A stretch of DNA of 64,000 nucleotides from Streptococcus infantis (GCF_019929575.1 NZ_JAHZPU010000003.1:44362-108361), one strand, 5' to 3'. Positions 16,480 to 25,882 are shown, numbered from the stretch's first letter. Numbers and translations are program-made. Notes: generated by a model not told the origin, from the letters alone.

Positions 16480-18385
16480 TTTTATAGAAGAATACGATAT
16501 TATTGTAATTGGTGCTGGACACGCTGGGGTCGAGGCTTCCCTAGCTGCTAGCCGTATGGGTTGCAAGGTCTTGCTTGCGACTATTAACATTGAAATGTTG
16601 GCTTTCATGCCCTGTAATCCCTCTATCGGTGGTTCTGCCAAGGGGATTGTCGTGCGTGAAGTAGACGCCCTTGGTGGTGAAATGGCCAAAACCATTGACA
16701 AGACTTACATCCAGATGAAGATGCTCAACACAGGGAAAGGCCCAGCTGTCCGTGCCCTTCGTGCGCAGGCTGACAAGGAACTTTACTCTAAGGAAATGCG
16801 TAAAACGGTTGAAAACCAAGAAAATCTGACCCTTCGTCAAACCATGATTGATGAGATTTTGGTGGAAGATGGCAAGGTTGTCGGTGTGCGTACTGCGACC
16901 CATCAAGAGTATGCTGCTAAGGCTGTTATTGTGACTACAGGGACAGCCCTCCGTGGGGAAATCATCATCGGAGACCTCAAGTACTCATCAGGTCCAAATC
17001 ACAGCCTAGCTTCGATTAACCTAGCTGACAATCTCAAGGAACTGGGCCTCGAAATCGGTCGTTTCAAGACAGGAACCCCTCCACGTGTCAAGGCTTCCTC
17101 TATCAACTACGATGTGACAGAGATTCAGCCAGGAGATGAAACACCAAATCACTTTTCTTATACTTCACGTGATGAGGATTATGTTAAAGACCAAGTACCG
17201 TGCTGGTTGACCTATACCAATGGTACCAGTCATGAGATTATCCAAAACAATCTCCACCGTGCTCCTATGTTTACAGGTGTGGTCAAGGGAGTGGGACCTC
17301 GTTACTGTCCGTCGATTGAGGATAAAATTGTACGTTTTGCGGACAAGGAACGCCACCAACTTTTCCTAGAGCCAGAAGGACGCAATACAGAAGAAGTCTA
17401 TGTCCAAGGGCTTTCAACCAGCCTTCCTGAGGATGTCCAACGTGACTTGGTACATTCCATCAAAGGTTTGGAAAATGCAGAGATGATGCGTACAGGTTAT
17501 GCTATCGAGTATGACATGGTTTTGCCTCATCAGTTGCGTGCAACTCTGGAAACCAAGAAAATCTCAGGACTTTTCACAGCGGGTCAGACAAATGGAACGT
17601 CAGGTTACGAAGAGGCTGCTGGACAAGGGATTATCGCGGGTATCAATGCGGCTCTGAAAATCCAAGGCAAGCCTGAGTTGATTCTGAAACGAAGCGACGG
17701 TTATATCGGAGTGATGATTGATGACTTGGTGACCAAGGGGACCATTGAACCCTACCGTCTCTTGACCAGTCGTGCTGAATATCGTCTCATTCTCCGTCAT
17801 GACAATGCTGATATGCGTTTAACTGAGATGGGGCGCGAGATTGGGCTTGTGGACGATGAACGCTGGGCTCGCTTTGAAATCAAGAAAAATCAATTTGACA
17901 ATGAGATGAAGCGCCTAGACAGCATCAAACTTAAGCCGGTCAAGGAAACTAACGCCAAGGTCGAAGCGATGGGATTCAAACCATTGACTGATGCAGTCAC
18001 TGCCAAGGAATTCCTCCGTCGTCCAGAAGTCTCTTACCAAGATGTGGTTGCCTTCATCGGACCTGCTGCTGAAGAATTGGATGACAAAATTATCGAATTG
18101 ATTGAAACGGAAATCAAGTACGAAGGATACATCTCAAAAGCCATGGATCAGGTTGCCAAGATGAAACGCATGGAAGAAAAACGTATTCCAGCCAACATCG
18201 ACTGGGATGACATTGACTCTATCGCGACTGAAGCTCGCCAGAAGTTCAAACTCATTAATCCAGAAACCATCGGGCAAGCTAGCCGTATCTCTGGTGTAAA
18301 CCCAGCAGATATCTCCATTCTTATGGTGTATTTGGAAGGTAAAAATCGAAGCATTTCAAAAAACTTAGAAAAGAAAGCTGACTAA
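16469..18385 (+). CDS. mnmG: tRNA uridine-34 5-carboxymethylaminomethyl modification enzyme MnmG
   Basis: The protein has 638 residues, with the FAD-binding motif [12 protein letters not shown] at about 13-24, followed by the family signatures [10 protein letters not shown] and [13 protein letters not shown]. The second NAD/FAD motif TGTALRGE is near 153. The C-terminal helical domain binds MnmE (encoded elsewhere). The MnmEG complex installs the cmnm5 group on wobble uridine, complementary to MnmA's thiolation. The ATG lies inside the end of the Nudix gene with GAAAGG upstream. A terminator follows directly. Confidence 0.97.
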   Translation: MTYNFIEEYDIIVIGAGHAGVEASLAASRMGCKVLLATINIEMLAFMPCNPSIGGSAKGIVVREVDALGGEMAKTIDKTYIQMKMLNTGKGPAVRALRAQADKELYSKEMRKTVENQENLTLRQTMIDEILVEDGKVVGVRTATHQEYAAKAVIVTTGTALRGEIIIGDLKYSSGPNHSLASINLADNLKELGLEIGRFKTGTPPRVKASSINYDVTEIQPGDETPNHFSYTSRDEDYVKDQVPCWLTYTNGTSHEIIQNNLHRAPMFTGVVKGVGPRYCPSIEDKIVRFADKERHQLFLEPEGRNTEEVYVQGLSTSLPEDVQRDLVHSIKGLENAEMMRTGYAIEYDMVLPHQLRATLETKKISGLFTAGQTNGTSGYEEAAGQGIIAGINAALKIQGKPELILKRSDGYIGVMIDDLVTKGTIEPYRLLTSRAEYRLILRHDNADMRLTEMGREIGLVDDERWARFEIKKNQFDNEMKRLDSIKLKPVKETNAKVEAMGFKPLTDAVTAKEFLRRPEVSYQDVVAFIGPAAEELDDKIIELIETEIKYEGYISKAMDQVAKMKRMEEKRIPANIDWDDIDSIATEARQKFKLINPETIGQASRISGVNPADISILMVYLEGKNRSISKNLEKKAD

Positions 18386-18394
18386 AGATAAAAG

Positions 18395-18428
18395 ACTGAA
18401 TTCTCTTTTGGGGGATTCAGTTTTTTTA
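18395..18428 (+). terminator. Terminator after mnmG
   Basis: ACTGAATTC pairs with GGATTCAGT (18395-18421), followed by seven T residues. Confidence 0.9.
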
Positions 18429-18469
18429 GTTTTTTCTTCATTTTTCGAATTAAGAGAAAAGGAGGAGAG

Positions 18470-18604
18470 ATGATAACAGTAGAAGAAAAAATTTTTTTAG
18501 AAACCTATAAAAAAGCGTCTTATCATCGTTTTTATGAGATTGAATACTTCGCTAATCTCTGTAAAAAGCTGAACAAATGCCCTCGGCAGGCTGACAAGAA
18601 CTAG
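18470..18604 (+). CDS. Small hypothetical protein, 44 residues
   Basis: An ATG at 18470 follows a very strong AAAGGAGGAG ribosome binding site and opens 44 codons reading MITVEEKIFLETYKKASYHR, then FYEIEYFANLCKKLNKCPRQ and a short tail. It is charged, helical and without a membrane segment. It sits between the mnmG terminator and the promoter of the next gene, whose -35 lies inside its last codons. It could be a genuine small protein or the 5' stub of a gene whose remainder has been replaced; the ribosome binding site argues that it is translated. No promoter of its own is obvious. Confidence 0.5.
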   Translation: MITVEEKIFLETYKKASYHRFYEIEYFANLCKKLNKCPRQADKN

Positions 18605-18619
18605 ACTTTTTGATATACT
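18591..18619 (+). promoter_or_regulatory. Promoter of the GT-C-like membrane protein gene
   Basis: CTGACA (18591-18596), 17-base spacer, and TATACT (18614-18619) with an extended TG. It overlaps the end of the 44-residue ORF. Confidence 0.78.
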
Positions 18620-18648
18620 AGAACAAATTGAAATATAGGAGAGAGCGA

Positions 18649-20202
18649 ATGAACGTATATGGCAGATTAGAAGACGAACCAATCCCAACTTGGACTGGAA
18701 ATCAAGATAATTCAGGTGGGGGAGAGGTGCGAGAAGAGTTTGAAACAGGTTACCCTGTCCAATTGCCATTTTTTAGAATCCTCATCTGGAGTTCTTTAGC
18801 AGCATTTGTATCTGTAGTACTTCCTGTTTTGATAGGGGTAACTAGTCCAGAGCAGTCTCAGGATTTTTATATTGGATGGGCAATGCACCAAGGAGGGGAA
18901 ATCTACACAGACTATTTTGGAACTAGTGGTCTCCTCTATTATCTCTTACAGTATCTAGCTCAAGGAAGTATTTTATTTGTTATTTTTAATTGGATAGCAT
19001 TTATAGGAGCGGGAATTTATCTTTTTTACTCAGCTTTTGTTCTCACAGGTCAGGAGAAGAAATCGCTGGAAATTCTGCCAATTTTTTATGTTCTTGCTGG
19101 AAGCTTGAGTTTTGGCGGGGGATATGCAATAGTTACTGCACTACCTTTTTTATTGTTTTCGCTATATTTTGCGATAGTATATATGGTTAATCCAACTCAA
19201 GATAGCGGATTTGTTCGAATTGGAATTGGTCTAGCTCTATCTTTATTTTTAGCTCCCTTGATGACAATATTATTTTCAGTATTCTTGTTTTTGTCGCTTT
19301 TTGTTTTTAATATTGTTCGTGGTCGGTTTTCTCATGGGATATATCAGTTTTTATCATCAGGTCTAGGATTCTCATTATTCTTTTATCCAATCGGATATTA
19401 TACAGTATATAAAGGAAGTTTCGGAAACGCTATTAGTCAGATTCTATATCCAATCTATAGTTTAAATTTTATCTGGAATTATGAACTACTAGATAATCTA
19501 CTGTTTTATGGCTTACTGGCAATTGGACTTGGAGCTCTATCCTTCATTTTTTTGAGTCTTTTTCGCTCAAAACCTTTAGCCCAGTATATTTTATCTATAT
19601 TTTCACTGTTGGGTTTATTGGTAGTATTGGCGTGGGCTATTTTTTTAACGGAACCAATTCATGGAAGCCGTCTAGTATCTTTTCTTCCTTTCATAAGTGT
19701 CATGGTTCTAACGACAATACGTGAGCATGATGTCGATAATTCTAGTCGCCTTACAAGATATGCAGATATATCTTCAATGTGGAGTCGTTATCTTACGAGA
19801 AATGGCTATCTACCAATTCTTGCAGTTGCCTATTTATTATTGGCTCCGTTTGTGTCACGTTATGTGCTTCATATAGAACAATATCAAGAACGAACTCGTA
19901 TAGAAACTACGGTTAAAGGACAAACACAGGCAACCGATCGTATTTATATATGGGATGATCTTACTAATGGTTATAAGACTAGTGAACGTCTATCAGCTAG
20001 TCAATTGTTATCACCGATCTTGCATATGGGGCTTGCCGAAAATCGTACTAAGCTGATCAATGATTTACGTGATAATCAGCCTAAAGTTATTGTGGTCAAT
20101 ACTAAAACAGCTCTTTGGACAGAAGTCGAGCAGCTACTTGCTGAAAATTATCAGCTGCTTCAGGGTGATTTCCAGGAATTTAAAATATACAAATTAAAAT
20201 AA
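18649..20202 (+). CDS. Polytopic membrane protein, possible GT-C glycosyltransferase
   Basis: The protein has 517 residues with about 11-12 membrane helices. After the first helix comes an extracytoplasmic loop, QDFYIGWAMHQGGEIYTDYF, then GTSGLLYYLLQYLAQGS. This resembles the acidic first loop of GT-C polyprenyl-phosphate sugar transferases (PMT/ArnT-like). A soluble C-terminal portion of about 110 residues follows the last helix and contains IYIWDDLTNGYK. Function is therefore suggested, not shown. The ATG at 18649 has TAGGAGA; an upstream ATG seven codons earlier lacks one. It is a single gene, closed by the terminator/NrdR-like hairpin before nrdD. Confidence 0.75.
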   Translation: MNVYGRLEDEPIPTWTGNQDNSGGGEVREEFETGYPVQLPFFRILIWSSLAAFVSVVLPVLIGVTSPEQSQDFYIGWAMHQGGEIYTDYFGTSGLLYYLLQYLAQGSILFVIFNWIAFIGAGIYLFYSAFVLTGQEKKSLEILPIFYVLAGSLSFGGGYAIVTALPFLLFSLYFAIVYMVNPTQDSGFVRIGIGLALSLFLAPLMTILFSVFLFLSLFVFNIVRGRFSHGIYQFLSSGLGFSLFFYPIGYYTVYKGSFGNAISQILYPIYSLNFIWNYELLDNLLFYGLLAIGLGALSFIFLSLFRSKPLAQYILSIFSLLGLLVVLAWAIFLTEPIHGSRLVSFLPFISVMVLTTIREHDVDNSSRLTRYADISSMWSRYLTRNGYLPILAVAYLLLAPFVSRYVLHIEQYQERTRIETTVKGQTQATDRIYIWDDLTNGYKTSERLSASQLLSPILHMGLAENRTKLINDLRDNQPKVIVVNTKTALWTEVEQLLAENYQLLQGDFQEFKIYKLK

Positions 20203-20205
20203 ATT

Positions 20206-20272
20206 AATCAATATCTTGTGTAATTTTAACAAAAATTTATTTTTTGACACAAGATATTGATTTTTATTTTTT
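20206..20272 (+). terminator. Terminator built from two inverted NrdR-like boxes
   Basis: A perfect 16-bp inverted repeat (20206-20221 and 20247-20262) with a 25-base loop is followed by TTTATTTTTT. It is a good terminator for the membrane protein gene. Each arm (ACACAAGATATTGATT and its complement) also matches about 13 of 16 positions of the NrdR box acaCwAtATaTwGtgt. The right arm overlaps the nrdD -35, so the same DNA can be an operator pair, with starts 41 bases (about four helical turns) apart. Confidence 0.65.
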
Positions 20273-20284
20273 AAGTGATATAAT
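20257..20284 (+). promoter_or_regulatory. Promoter of nrdD
   Basis: TTGATT (20257-20262), 16-base spacer, TATAAT (20279-20284) preceded by TG. The -35 is part of the right-hand NrdR-like box, consistent with repression when dATP is high. Confidence 0.72.
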
Positions 20285-20321
20285 ACTTCTTAGATATTAT
20301 ATTTTAGAAAAGAGCCTGGAT

Positions 20322-22529
20322 ATGATTGTATTAGAAGAGAAAACAACCCCTGATCCAACCTTATTCGTTGAAAAACGAGATGGTAGACGCGTCATTTTTG
20401 ATGTGGATAAAATTGACAAAGCGCTTCATAAAGCTGCTGAGAAGGTTATGGATGTAAGTCCTTTGGTCGAAAAACGACTTAGCACCCTTATTGAACGTAT
20501 TGTCGCTGAGATTCATAGTCGCTTTCCTCAAGGTGTAAAAATCTATGAAATCCAAAACATCGTAGAACACGAGTTGTTGGAAGCCAAAGAATATGCCTTG
20601 GCAGAGGAATATATCACTTATCGAACTCAAAGGGATTTTGAGCGCTCAAAAGCAACAGATATTAACTTCAGTATCCATAAACTTCTCAATAAAGACCGGG
20701 CAGTTGTCAATGAGAACGCTAATAAGGACAGTGACGTCTTTAATACCCAGCGTGATTTGACTGCGGGGATTGTTGGCAAATCAATCGGTCTTCAAATGCT
20801 TCCTAAGCACGTAGCTAATGCCCACCAAAAAGGGGATATTCACTATCACGACTTGGATTACAGCCCCTACACACCTATGACTAACTGCTGTTTGATTGAT
20901 TTCAAGGGTATGTTGGAAAATGGTTTTAAGATTGGGAATGCTGAGGTTGAGAGTCCTAAGTCTATTCAGACTGCGACAGCACAGATTTCACAAATCATCG
21001 CAAACGTTGCCTCTAGTCAGTACGGAGGTTGTTCAGCAGACCGTATTGATGAAGTCTTGGCACCTTACGCAGAGAAAAATTACCAAAAGCATCTCAAAGA
21101 TGCAGAGGAGTGGGTTCTGCCTGACAAGCGTGAGGAATACGCCTGGAAGAAAACCCAAAAAGACATCTATGATGCCATGCAATCTCTAGAGTACGAGATT
21201 AATACCCTCTTTACATCAAATGGACAAACACCTTTTACTTCACTTGGTTTCGGTCTAGGAACCAGTCGTTTTGAACGAGAAATTCAAAAGGCAATCCTGA
21301 GCATTCGAATCAAGGGGTTAGGTTCAGAACACCGCACAGCTATCTTCCCTAAATTGATCTTTACTCTTAAAAGAGGACTTAATCTGGAGGAAGGTTCACC
21401 TAACTACGACATTAAACAATTGGCTCTCGAGTGTGCCACTAAGCGCATGTATCCGGATGTTTTGTCTTACGATAAGATTGTCGAGTTGACAGGTTCTTTC
21501 AAAGTTCCGATGGGATGCCGTTCTTTTCTTCAAGGATGGAAGGATGAAAATGGAGTTGAAGTTAATTCAGGTCGAATGAATCTAGGTGTGGTAACGGTCA
21601 ATCTTCCTCGTATTGCCCTCGAATCAGAAGGCGACTTGAATAAGTTCTGGGAAATTTTCAACGAGCGTATGAATATTGCAGAAGATGCACTGGTCTATCG
21701 TGTAGAGAGAACCAAGGAAGCAACTCCAGCTAATGCTCCGATCCTTTATCAATACGGAGCTTTTGGCCGTCGTCTTGGTAAGGAAGAAAGTGTTGACGAG
21801 CTCTTTAAGAATCGCCGTGCTACTGTTTCGCTTGGCTATATTGGACTTTATGAAGTAGCGACAGTATTCTTTGGCAACAATTGGGAAACCAATCCAGAAG
21901 CTAAAGAATTCACCCTTGATATCATTCGAGACATGAAACATCGAGTAGAAGAGTGGTCAGACCAATACGGTTATCACTTCTCTATTTATTCAACGCCATC
22001 TGAAAGTCTGACAGATCGTTTCTGTCGTTTGGACACAGAGAAATTTGGTTCTATTCCAGACATTACAGATAAAGAGTACTACACAAATTCCTTCCATTAT
22101 GATGTGCGTAAAAATCCAACTCCTTTTGAAAAATTGGATTTTGAGAAGGTTTATCCAGAAGCAGGTGCATCAGGTGGCTTTATCCACTACTGCGAGTACC
22201 CAGTTCTCCAACAAAATCCAAAGGCTTTGGAAGCTGTGTGGGACTATGCCTATGACCGTGTAGGTTATCTCGGAACTAATACTCCGATTGACCGTTGCTA
22301 CAAGTGTGATTTTGAAGGAGATTTTGAGCCAACTGAGAGAGGCTTTGCTTGTCCTAACTGTGGGAATAATGATCCTAAAACAGTAGATGTTGTTAAACGG
22401 ACCTGTGGTTATCTTGGGAATCCACAAGCTCGTCCGATGGTGAATGGTCGCCACAAGGAAATTGCTGCGCGTGTTAAACACATGAACGGTTCAACTATTA
22501 AATCAGCAGGGCATGAAGTAAGAAATTAG
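20322..22529 (+). CDS. nrdD: Anaerobic ribonucleoside-triphosphate reductase
   Basis: The protein has 735 residues. It has an N-terminal ATP-cone (VEKRDGRRVIFDVDKIDKAL, about 15-34), the catalytic barrel with FTSNGQTPFTSLGFG, a C-terminal zinc site (CYKCDFEG ... CPNCG), and the glycyl-radical motif RTCGYLGNPQARP near the end. It reduces NTPs to dNTPs without oxygen, using formate, and is activated by NrdG encoded 0.7 kb downstream. I start at the ATG at 20322 (MIVLEEKTTPDP), matching the pneumococcal N-terminus; the longer frame upstream begins inside the terminator hairpin. Confidence 0.97.
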   Translation: MIVLEEKTTPDPTLFVEKRDGRRVIFDVDKIDKALHKAAEKVMDVSPLVEKRLSTLIERIVAEIHSRFPQGVKIYEIQNIVEHELLEAKEYALAEEYITYRTQRDFERSKATDINFSIHKLLNKDRAVVNENANKDSDVFNTQRDLTAGIVGKSIGLQMLPKHVANAHQKGDIHYHDLDYSPYTPMTNCCLIDFKGMLENGFKIGNAEVESPKSIQTATAQISQIIANVASSQYGGCSADRIDEVLAPYAEKNYQKHLKDAEEWVLPDKREEYAWKKTQKDIYDAMQSLEYEINTLFTSNGQTPFTSLGFGLGTSRFEREIQKAILSIRIKGLGSEHRTAIFPKLIFTLKRGLNLEEGSPNYDIKQLALECATKRMYPDVLSYDKIVELTGSFKVPMGCRSFLQGWKDENGVEVNSGRMNLGVVTVNLPRIALESEGDLNKFWEIFNERMNIAEDALVYRVERTKEATPANAPILYQYGAFGRRLGKEESVDELFKNRRATVSLGYIGLYEVATVFFGNNWETNPEAKEFTLDIIRDMKHRVEEWSDQYGYHFSIYSTPSESLTDRFCRLDTEKFGSIPDITDKEYYTNSFHYDVRKNPTPFEKLDFEKVYPEAGASGGFIHYCEYPVLQQNPKALEAVWDYAYDRVGYLGTNTPIDRCYKCDFEGDFEPTERGFACPNCGNNDPKTVDVVKRTCGYLGNPQARPMVNGRHKEIAARVKHMNGSTIKSAGHEVRN

Positions 22530-22540
22530 AAAGAAATAGA

Positions 22541-22681
22541 ATGGGAAAATATCAATTAGATGATAAGGGCAAGGCCTTGGTACAACGATTCCACGAAAAG
22601 CATTCAAAGGGTGGAGTTAATAAAAAAGACCGAGTGGCTAGCCTTAGAGAGCAATTTTTAAATAAGAATAAGAAAAAGTGA
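22541..22681 (+). CDS. Conserved small protein in the nrdD-nrdG operon
   Basis: This 46-residue basic protein starts MGKYQLDDKGKALVQRFHEK and ends in a Lys-rich tail. It lies 11 bases after nrdD and 37 bases before the acetyltransferase. A similar small gene occupies the same position in pneumococcus, so it is conserved and probably real. The function is unknown; the charge (many Lys/Arg/His) could suit nucleic-acid or nucleotide binding, which is only a guess. The ribosome binding site (AGAAAG) is weak, implying coupling to nrdD. Confidence 0.75.
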   Translation: MGKYQLDDKGKALVQRFHEKHSKGGVNKKDRVASLREQFLNKNKKK

Positions 22682-22718
22682 GAGTCTGCTCTCGCTTTTC
22701 TCTTAGTTGGAGGTAAAG

Positions 22719-23219
22719 ATGATACTACGCAGACCGACATTGGCAGATAAAGAAACAGTTTTAGAGATGATGGCAGAGTTTGAACAGAGTCAGTCAGCCC
22801 ATGATGGCGGATTTTGGGACGCTGAGGGTTTTTCTTACGAGAAATGGTTAGAAACTAACCTGAATAAAGAAATGGGAATAAACTTGCCTGAAAATCGCGT
22901 TCCATCAATTCAGTTCGTATTGTTTGATGAATCAGACCATGCTTTAGGTTTTTTAAATTTACGATTGAGACTAAATGAGGGGTTGCTGAATTATGCTGGC
23001 CACATTGGCTACTCCATTCGTCCATCAGAAAGAGGTAAGGGCTACGCCAAAGAGTCCCTCCGCCAAGGTTTACAAATTGCCAAGGAAAAGAATATCCATC
23101 GGGCTCTGGTGACTTGTAGCACAGAAAATCCAGCAAGCCGAGCTGTTATCTTAGCTAATGGTGGAGAGTTGGAGGATGTTCGAAATGGAACGGAGCGCTA
23201 TTGGATAGAGTTGGAGTAG
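22719..23219 (+). CDS. GNAT family N-acetyltransferase
   Basis: The protein has 166 residues with the acetyl-CoA binding motif A, IGYSIRPSERGKGYAKESL (about 93-111), and the downstream NPASRAVILANGG of motif B. The substrate is unknown. The ATG at 22719 follows GGAGG; four codons upstream an ATG lacks spacing. It is co-operonic with nrdD and nrdG, and its stop lies only six bases before the nrdG start. Confidence 0.88.
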   Translation: MILRRPTLADKETVLEMMAEFEQSQSAHDGGFWDAEGFSYEKWLETNLNKEMGINLPENRVPSIQFVLFDESDHALGFLNLRLRLNEGLLNYAGHIGYSIRPSERGKGYAKESLRQGLQIAKEKNIHRALVTCSTENPASRAVILANGGELEDVRNGTERYWIELE

Positions 23220-23224
23220 AAAGC

Positions 23225-23821
23225 ATGACATGGAATACACCAAAACCAGGCGAGTGGAAGAGTGAGGAGCTTAGTCAAGGGCGTATCATTGACTATAAGG
23301 CTTTTAACTTTGTGGATGGAGAAGGGGTGCGCAATTCTCTCTATGTAGCAGGCTGTATGTTTCACTGTGAAGGTTGCTACAATGTAGCTACCTGGTCTTT
23401 TAATGCAGGAATTCCTTATACGCCAGAATTGGAAGAACAAATCATGGCAGACTTAGCCCAGCCCTATGTTCAAGGATTGACTTTGTTAGGAGGAGAGCCA
23501 TTCCTCAATACAGGTATTCTTTTGCCCCTTGTAAAACGCATTCGAAAGGAATTGCCAGAAAAAGACATCTGGTCTTGGACAGGCTACACTTGGGAAGAAA
23601 TGATGCTGGAAACTCCAGATAAGCTAGAACTCTTATCATTGATTGACATCCTTGTCGATGGACGGTATGATAAAAGCAAGCGTAATCTCATGCTACAGTT
23701 CCGTGGCTCTTCCAACCAACGGATTATCGATGTGCAAAAATCTCTCCAAAGTGGAGAGGTAGTCATTTGGGAGAAACTAAACGATGGGAAAGAAAGCTAT
23801 GAACAGGTGAAGAGAGAATGA
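23225..23821 (+). CDS. nrdG: Anaerobic ribonucleotide reductase activating protein
   Basis: This 198-residue radical-SAM activase has the motif VAGCMFHCEGCYN (the CxxxCxxC that holds the 4Fe-4S cluster) at about 41-53 and the GGEP-type motif LLGGEPFLN near 88. It generates the glycyl radical on NrdD. The start at 23225 (MTWNTPKPGEW) has GGAG upstream. Its TGA overlaps the ATG of the next gene (ATGA), so the P-loop kinase is translationally coupled. Confidence 0.96.
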   Translation: MTWNTPKPGEWKSEELSQGRIIDYKAFNFVDGEGVRNSLYVAGCMFHCEGCYNVATWSFNAGIPYTPELEEQIMADLAQPYVQGLTLLGGEPFLNTGILLPLVKRIRKELPEKDIWSWTGYTWEEMMLETPDKLELLSLIDILVDGRYDKSKRNLMLQFRGSSNQRIIDVQKSLQSGEVVIWEKLNDGKESYEQVKRE

Positions 23822-24441
23822 AGAAAAAAGAGTTAATAGAAAGACTAGTATCAGAAATAGAGTTGGGAAAAGTAAAAACACTGGGTATCTACGGTCACGG
23901 CGCTTCAGGAAAATCAACTTTTGCTCAGGAATTATATCAAGCCCTAGATTCTACTACAGTAAATTTGCTAGAAACAGATCCCTATATCACCTCAGAACAT
24001 TACCTAGTAGTACCAAAGCAAGCACCTGATCAAAAGGTGACAGCCTGTCTGCAAGTGGCGCATGAACTGGCAAGTTTGCAGAGAGACATCCTAGCCTTAC
24101 AGGCGGGTATGGATGTCTTGACAATCGAAGAACCTTGGAAGGCTAGCGAGATCTTATCGGGAGCAAAACCAATTCTGATAGTCGAAGGGATGTCTGTAGG
24201 TTTTCTACCAAAGAAACTCTTTGATAAAACTGTTTGTTTCTACACGAATGAAGAGACAGAATTAAAGAGACGTCTAGCTCGAGATACGACTGTGAGAAAT
24301 GGCGATGCATCCTTTATATTGGCTAGTCAGCAAATGAGACGAGAACAGTATCTGCAATACTATAAAGAAACCGAGTCAAAAGCGGATATCTTGATAAACC
24401 AATCAAATGATAAATTTCAGATCAAAACGAATATTATATAG
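23818..24441 (+). CDS. P-loop kinase, uridine kinase-like
   Basis: The protein has 207 residues with Walker A GHGASGKSTF (about 26-35), a Walker B-like stretch ILIVEGMSVG near 121, and an Arg-rich lid ELKRRLARDTTVRN near 160. This is the layout of uridine/cytidine kinases and phosphoribulokinase-like proteins. The true substrate is not clear. It is the last gene of the nrdD operon, overlapping nrdG by four bases, so a nucleoside-salvage role would fit; that is inference. Confidence 0.8.
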   Translation: MKKKELIERLVSEIELGKVKTLGIYGHGASGKSTFAQELYQALDSTTVNLLETDPYITSEHYLVVPKQAPDQKVTACLQVAHELASLQRDILALQAGMDVLTIEEPWKASEILSGAKPILIVEGMSVGFLPKKLFDKTVCFYTNEETELKRRLARDTTVRNGDASFILASQQMRREQYLQYYKETESKADILINQSNDKFQIKTNII

Positions 24442-24542
24442 AAGAAAAAATAAAAATTTACTCTTCATTTATGCTTTTTTGAGATAAGGAGCGATAAGAA
24501 AACATTTTCATTTGAAAAATTAAAAAAATCTTAATAAATCCC

Positions 24543-24571
24543 TTGCAATAGCAGGGGATTTGTGTTATTCT
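24543..24571 (+). promoter_or_regulatory. Promoter of the S10 ribosomal protein operon
   Basis: TTGCAA (24543-24548), 17-base spacer, TATTCT (24566-24571) with an extended TG. It is the only good promoter upstream of rpsJ. Confidence 0.8.
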
Positions 24572-24577
24572 ATTATG

Positions 24578-24706
24578 GTGCTGTAAATTACAGCCTTAGC
24601 TTTGATGCAAGAGGTTGCGACACGCTCGGTTGCATTGCCACGCAACGCGCGTCGGTTTTCTTGTGGAGCTAGCCTATTATCTTAAATAGACGAAAAGGAG
24701 AAAAAG
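24578..24706 (+). promoter_or_regulatory. Structured S10 operon leader
   Basis: The leader of about 130 bases can form GCTGTAA/TTACAGC (24580-24594) right at the 5' end. It can also form GTTGCG (24614-24619) with CGCAAC (24641-24646), which competes with a CGACaCGC/GCGcGTCG pairing further 3'. Such alternative folding fits autogenous control by a ribosomal protein (L4 does this in gamma-proteobacteria). Whether it applies here is unknown. Confidence 0.45.
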
Positions 24707-25015
24707 ATGGCAAACAAAAAAATCCGTATCCGTTTGAAAGCTTACGAACACCGTACGCTTGACACAGCGGCTGCTAAAATCGTAGAATCAGCTACTCGTA
24801 CAGGTGCACAAGTTGCGGGTCCAATCCCACTTCCAACTGAGCGTAGCCTCTACACAATTATTCGTGCGACTCACAAATATAAAGATTCTCGCGAACAATT
24901 CGAAATGCGTACACACAAACGTTTGATCGATATCATCAACCCAACTCAAAAAACAGTTGACGCTTTGATGAAATTGGATCTTCCAAGTGGTGTAAACGTA
25001 GAAATCAAACTTTAA
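24707..25015 (+). CDS. rpsJ: 30S ribosomal protein S10
   Basis: The protein has 102 residues ([20 protein letters not shown] at the start), full length. It is part of the small-subunit head and, as NusE, of transcription antitermination complexes. It is the first gene of the S10-spc-alpha cluster, with an AAAAGGAG ribosome binding site. A 216-base foldable spacer separates it from rplC. Confidence 0.98.
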   Translation: MANKKIRIRLKAYEHRTLDTAAAKIVESATRTGAQVAGPIPLPTERSLYTIIRATHKYKDSREQFEMRTHKRLIDIINPTQKTVDALMKLDLPSGVNVEIKL

Positions 25016-25070
25016 TCTAAAATATAAAAGAGCAGAAGCTGGTGTTTCAATTTAATTGAACACGGGCTAA

Positions 25071-25142
25071 ACTCGGTGTGAAAAAGATAAACCTCCTAGT
25101 GTCTGCAAGACACTGCGTCAGTTTCCTATTTTCACTTTGAGT
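25071..25142 (+). promoter_or_regulatory. Foldable spacer between rpsJ and rplC
   Basis: The 216-base spacer contains a nested structure. ACTC/GAGT (25071-25074, 25139-25142) and GTGAAAA/TTTTCAC (25078-25084, 25129-25135) enclose the hairpin AGTGTC-TGCAA-GACACT (25098-25114). There is no T run after it, so it is not a simple terminator. A role in mRNA processing or ribosomal-protein feedback is possible. Confidence 0.5.
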
Positions 25143-25231
25143 TTGACGCCCTTTGTATCTTAGACTTGAGCATAAAAAACGCTCGTTAAAAACTTTTTGA
25201 ATAAAAAATATAGAAAAGGAACTATTTTCTC

Positions 25232-25858
25232 ATGACAAAAGGAATCTTAGGGAAAAAAGTGGGAATGACTCAAATCTTCACTGAAGCTGGCGAATTGATC
25301 CCTGTAACAGTTATTGAAGCAACTCCAAACGTTGTCCTTCAAGTTAAAACTGTTGAAACAGACGGTTACAACGCTATCCAAGTTGGTTTCGATGACAAAC
25401 GCGAAGTATTGAGCAACAAACCTGCTAAAGGACATGTAGCAAAAGCTAACACGGCTCCTAAGCGCTTCATTCGTGAATTCAAAAACGTTGAAGGCTTGGA
25501 AGTTGGTGCTGAAATCACAGTTGAAACTTTCGCAGCTGGAGATGTTGTTGACGTAACTGGTACTTCTAAAGGTAAAGGTTTCCAAGGTGTTATCAAACGC
25601 CACGGACAATCACGTGGACCTATGGCTCACGGTTCTCGTTACCACCGTCGTCCAGGTTCTATGGGACCTGTTGCACCTAACCGCGTATTCAAAGGTAAAA
25701 ACCTTGCAGGACGTATGGGTGGTGACCGTGTAACAATTCAAAACCTTGAAGTTGTACAAGTTGTTCCAGAAAAGAACGTTATCCTTATCAAAGGTAACGT
25801 ACCAGGTGCTAAGAAATCTCTTATCACTATCAAATCAGCAGTTAAAGCTGGTAAATAA
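25232..25858 (+). CDS. rplC: 50S ribosomal protein L3
   Basis: The protein has 208 residues and begins [16 protein letters not shown]. It has the long basic loop [13 protein letters not shown] that reaches the peptidyl-transferase centre. Ribosome binding site AAAAGGAAC. Followed 24 bases later by rplD. Highly biased codon use, as expected for a strongly expressed gene. Confidence 0.98.
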
Positions 25859-25882
25859 TAAGGAAAGGGGAATACAGTCAAA

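Noticed and set aside
20244..20284. TTGACA at 20244-20249 as the -35 of nrdD
   Set aside because: It is 29 bases from the TATAAT, far from the 16-18 optimum; TTGATT at 20257 fits.
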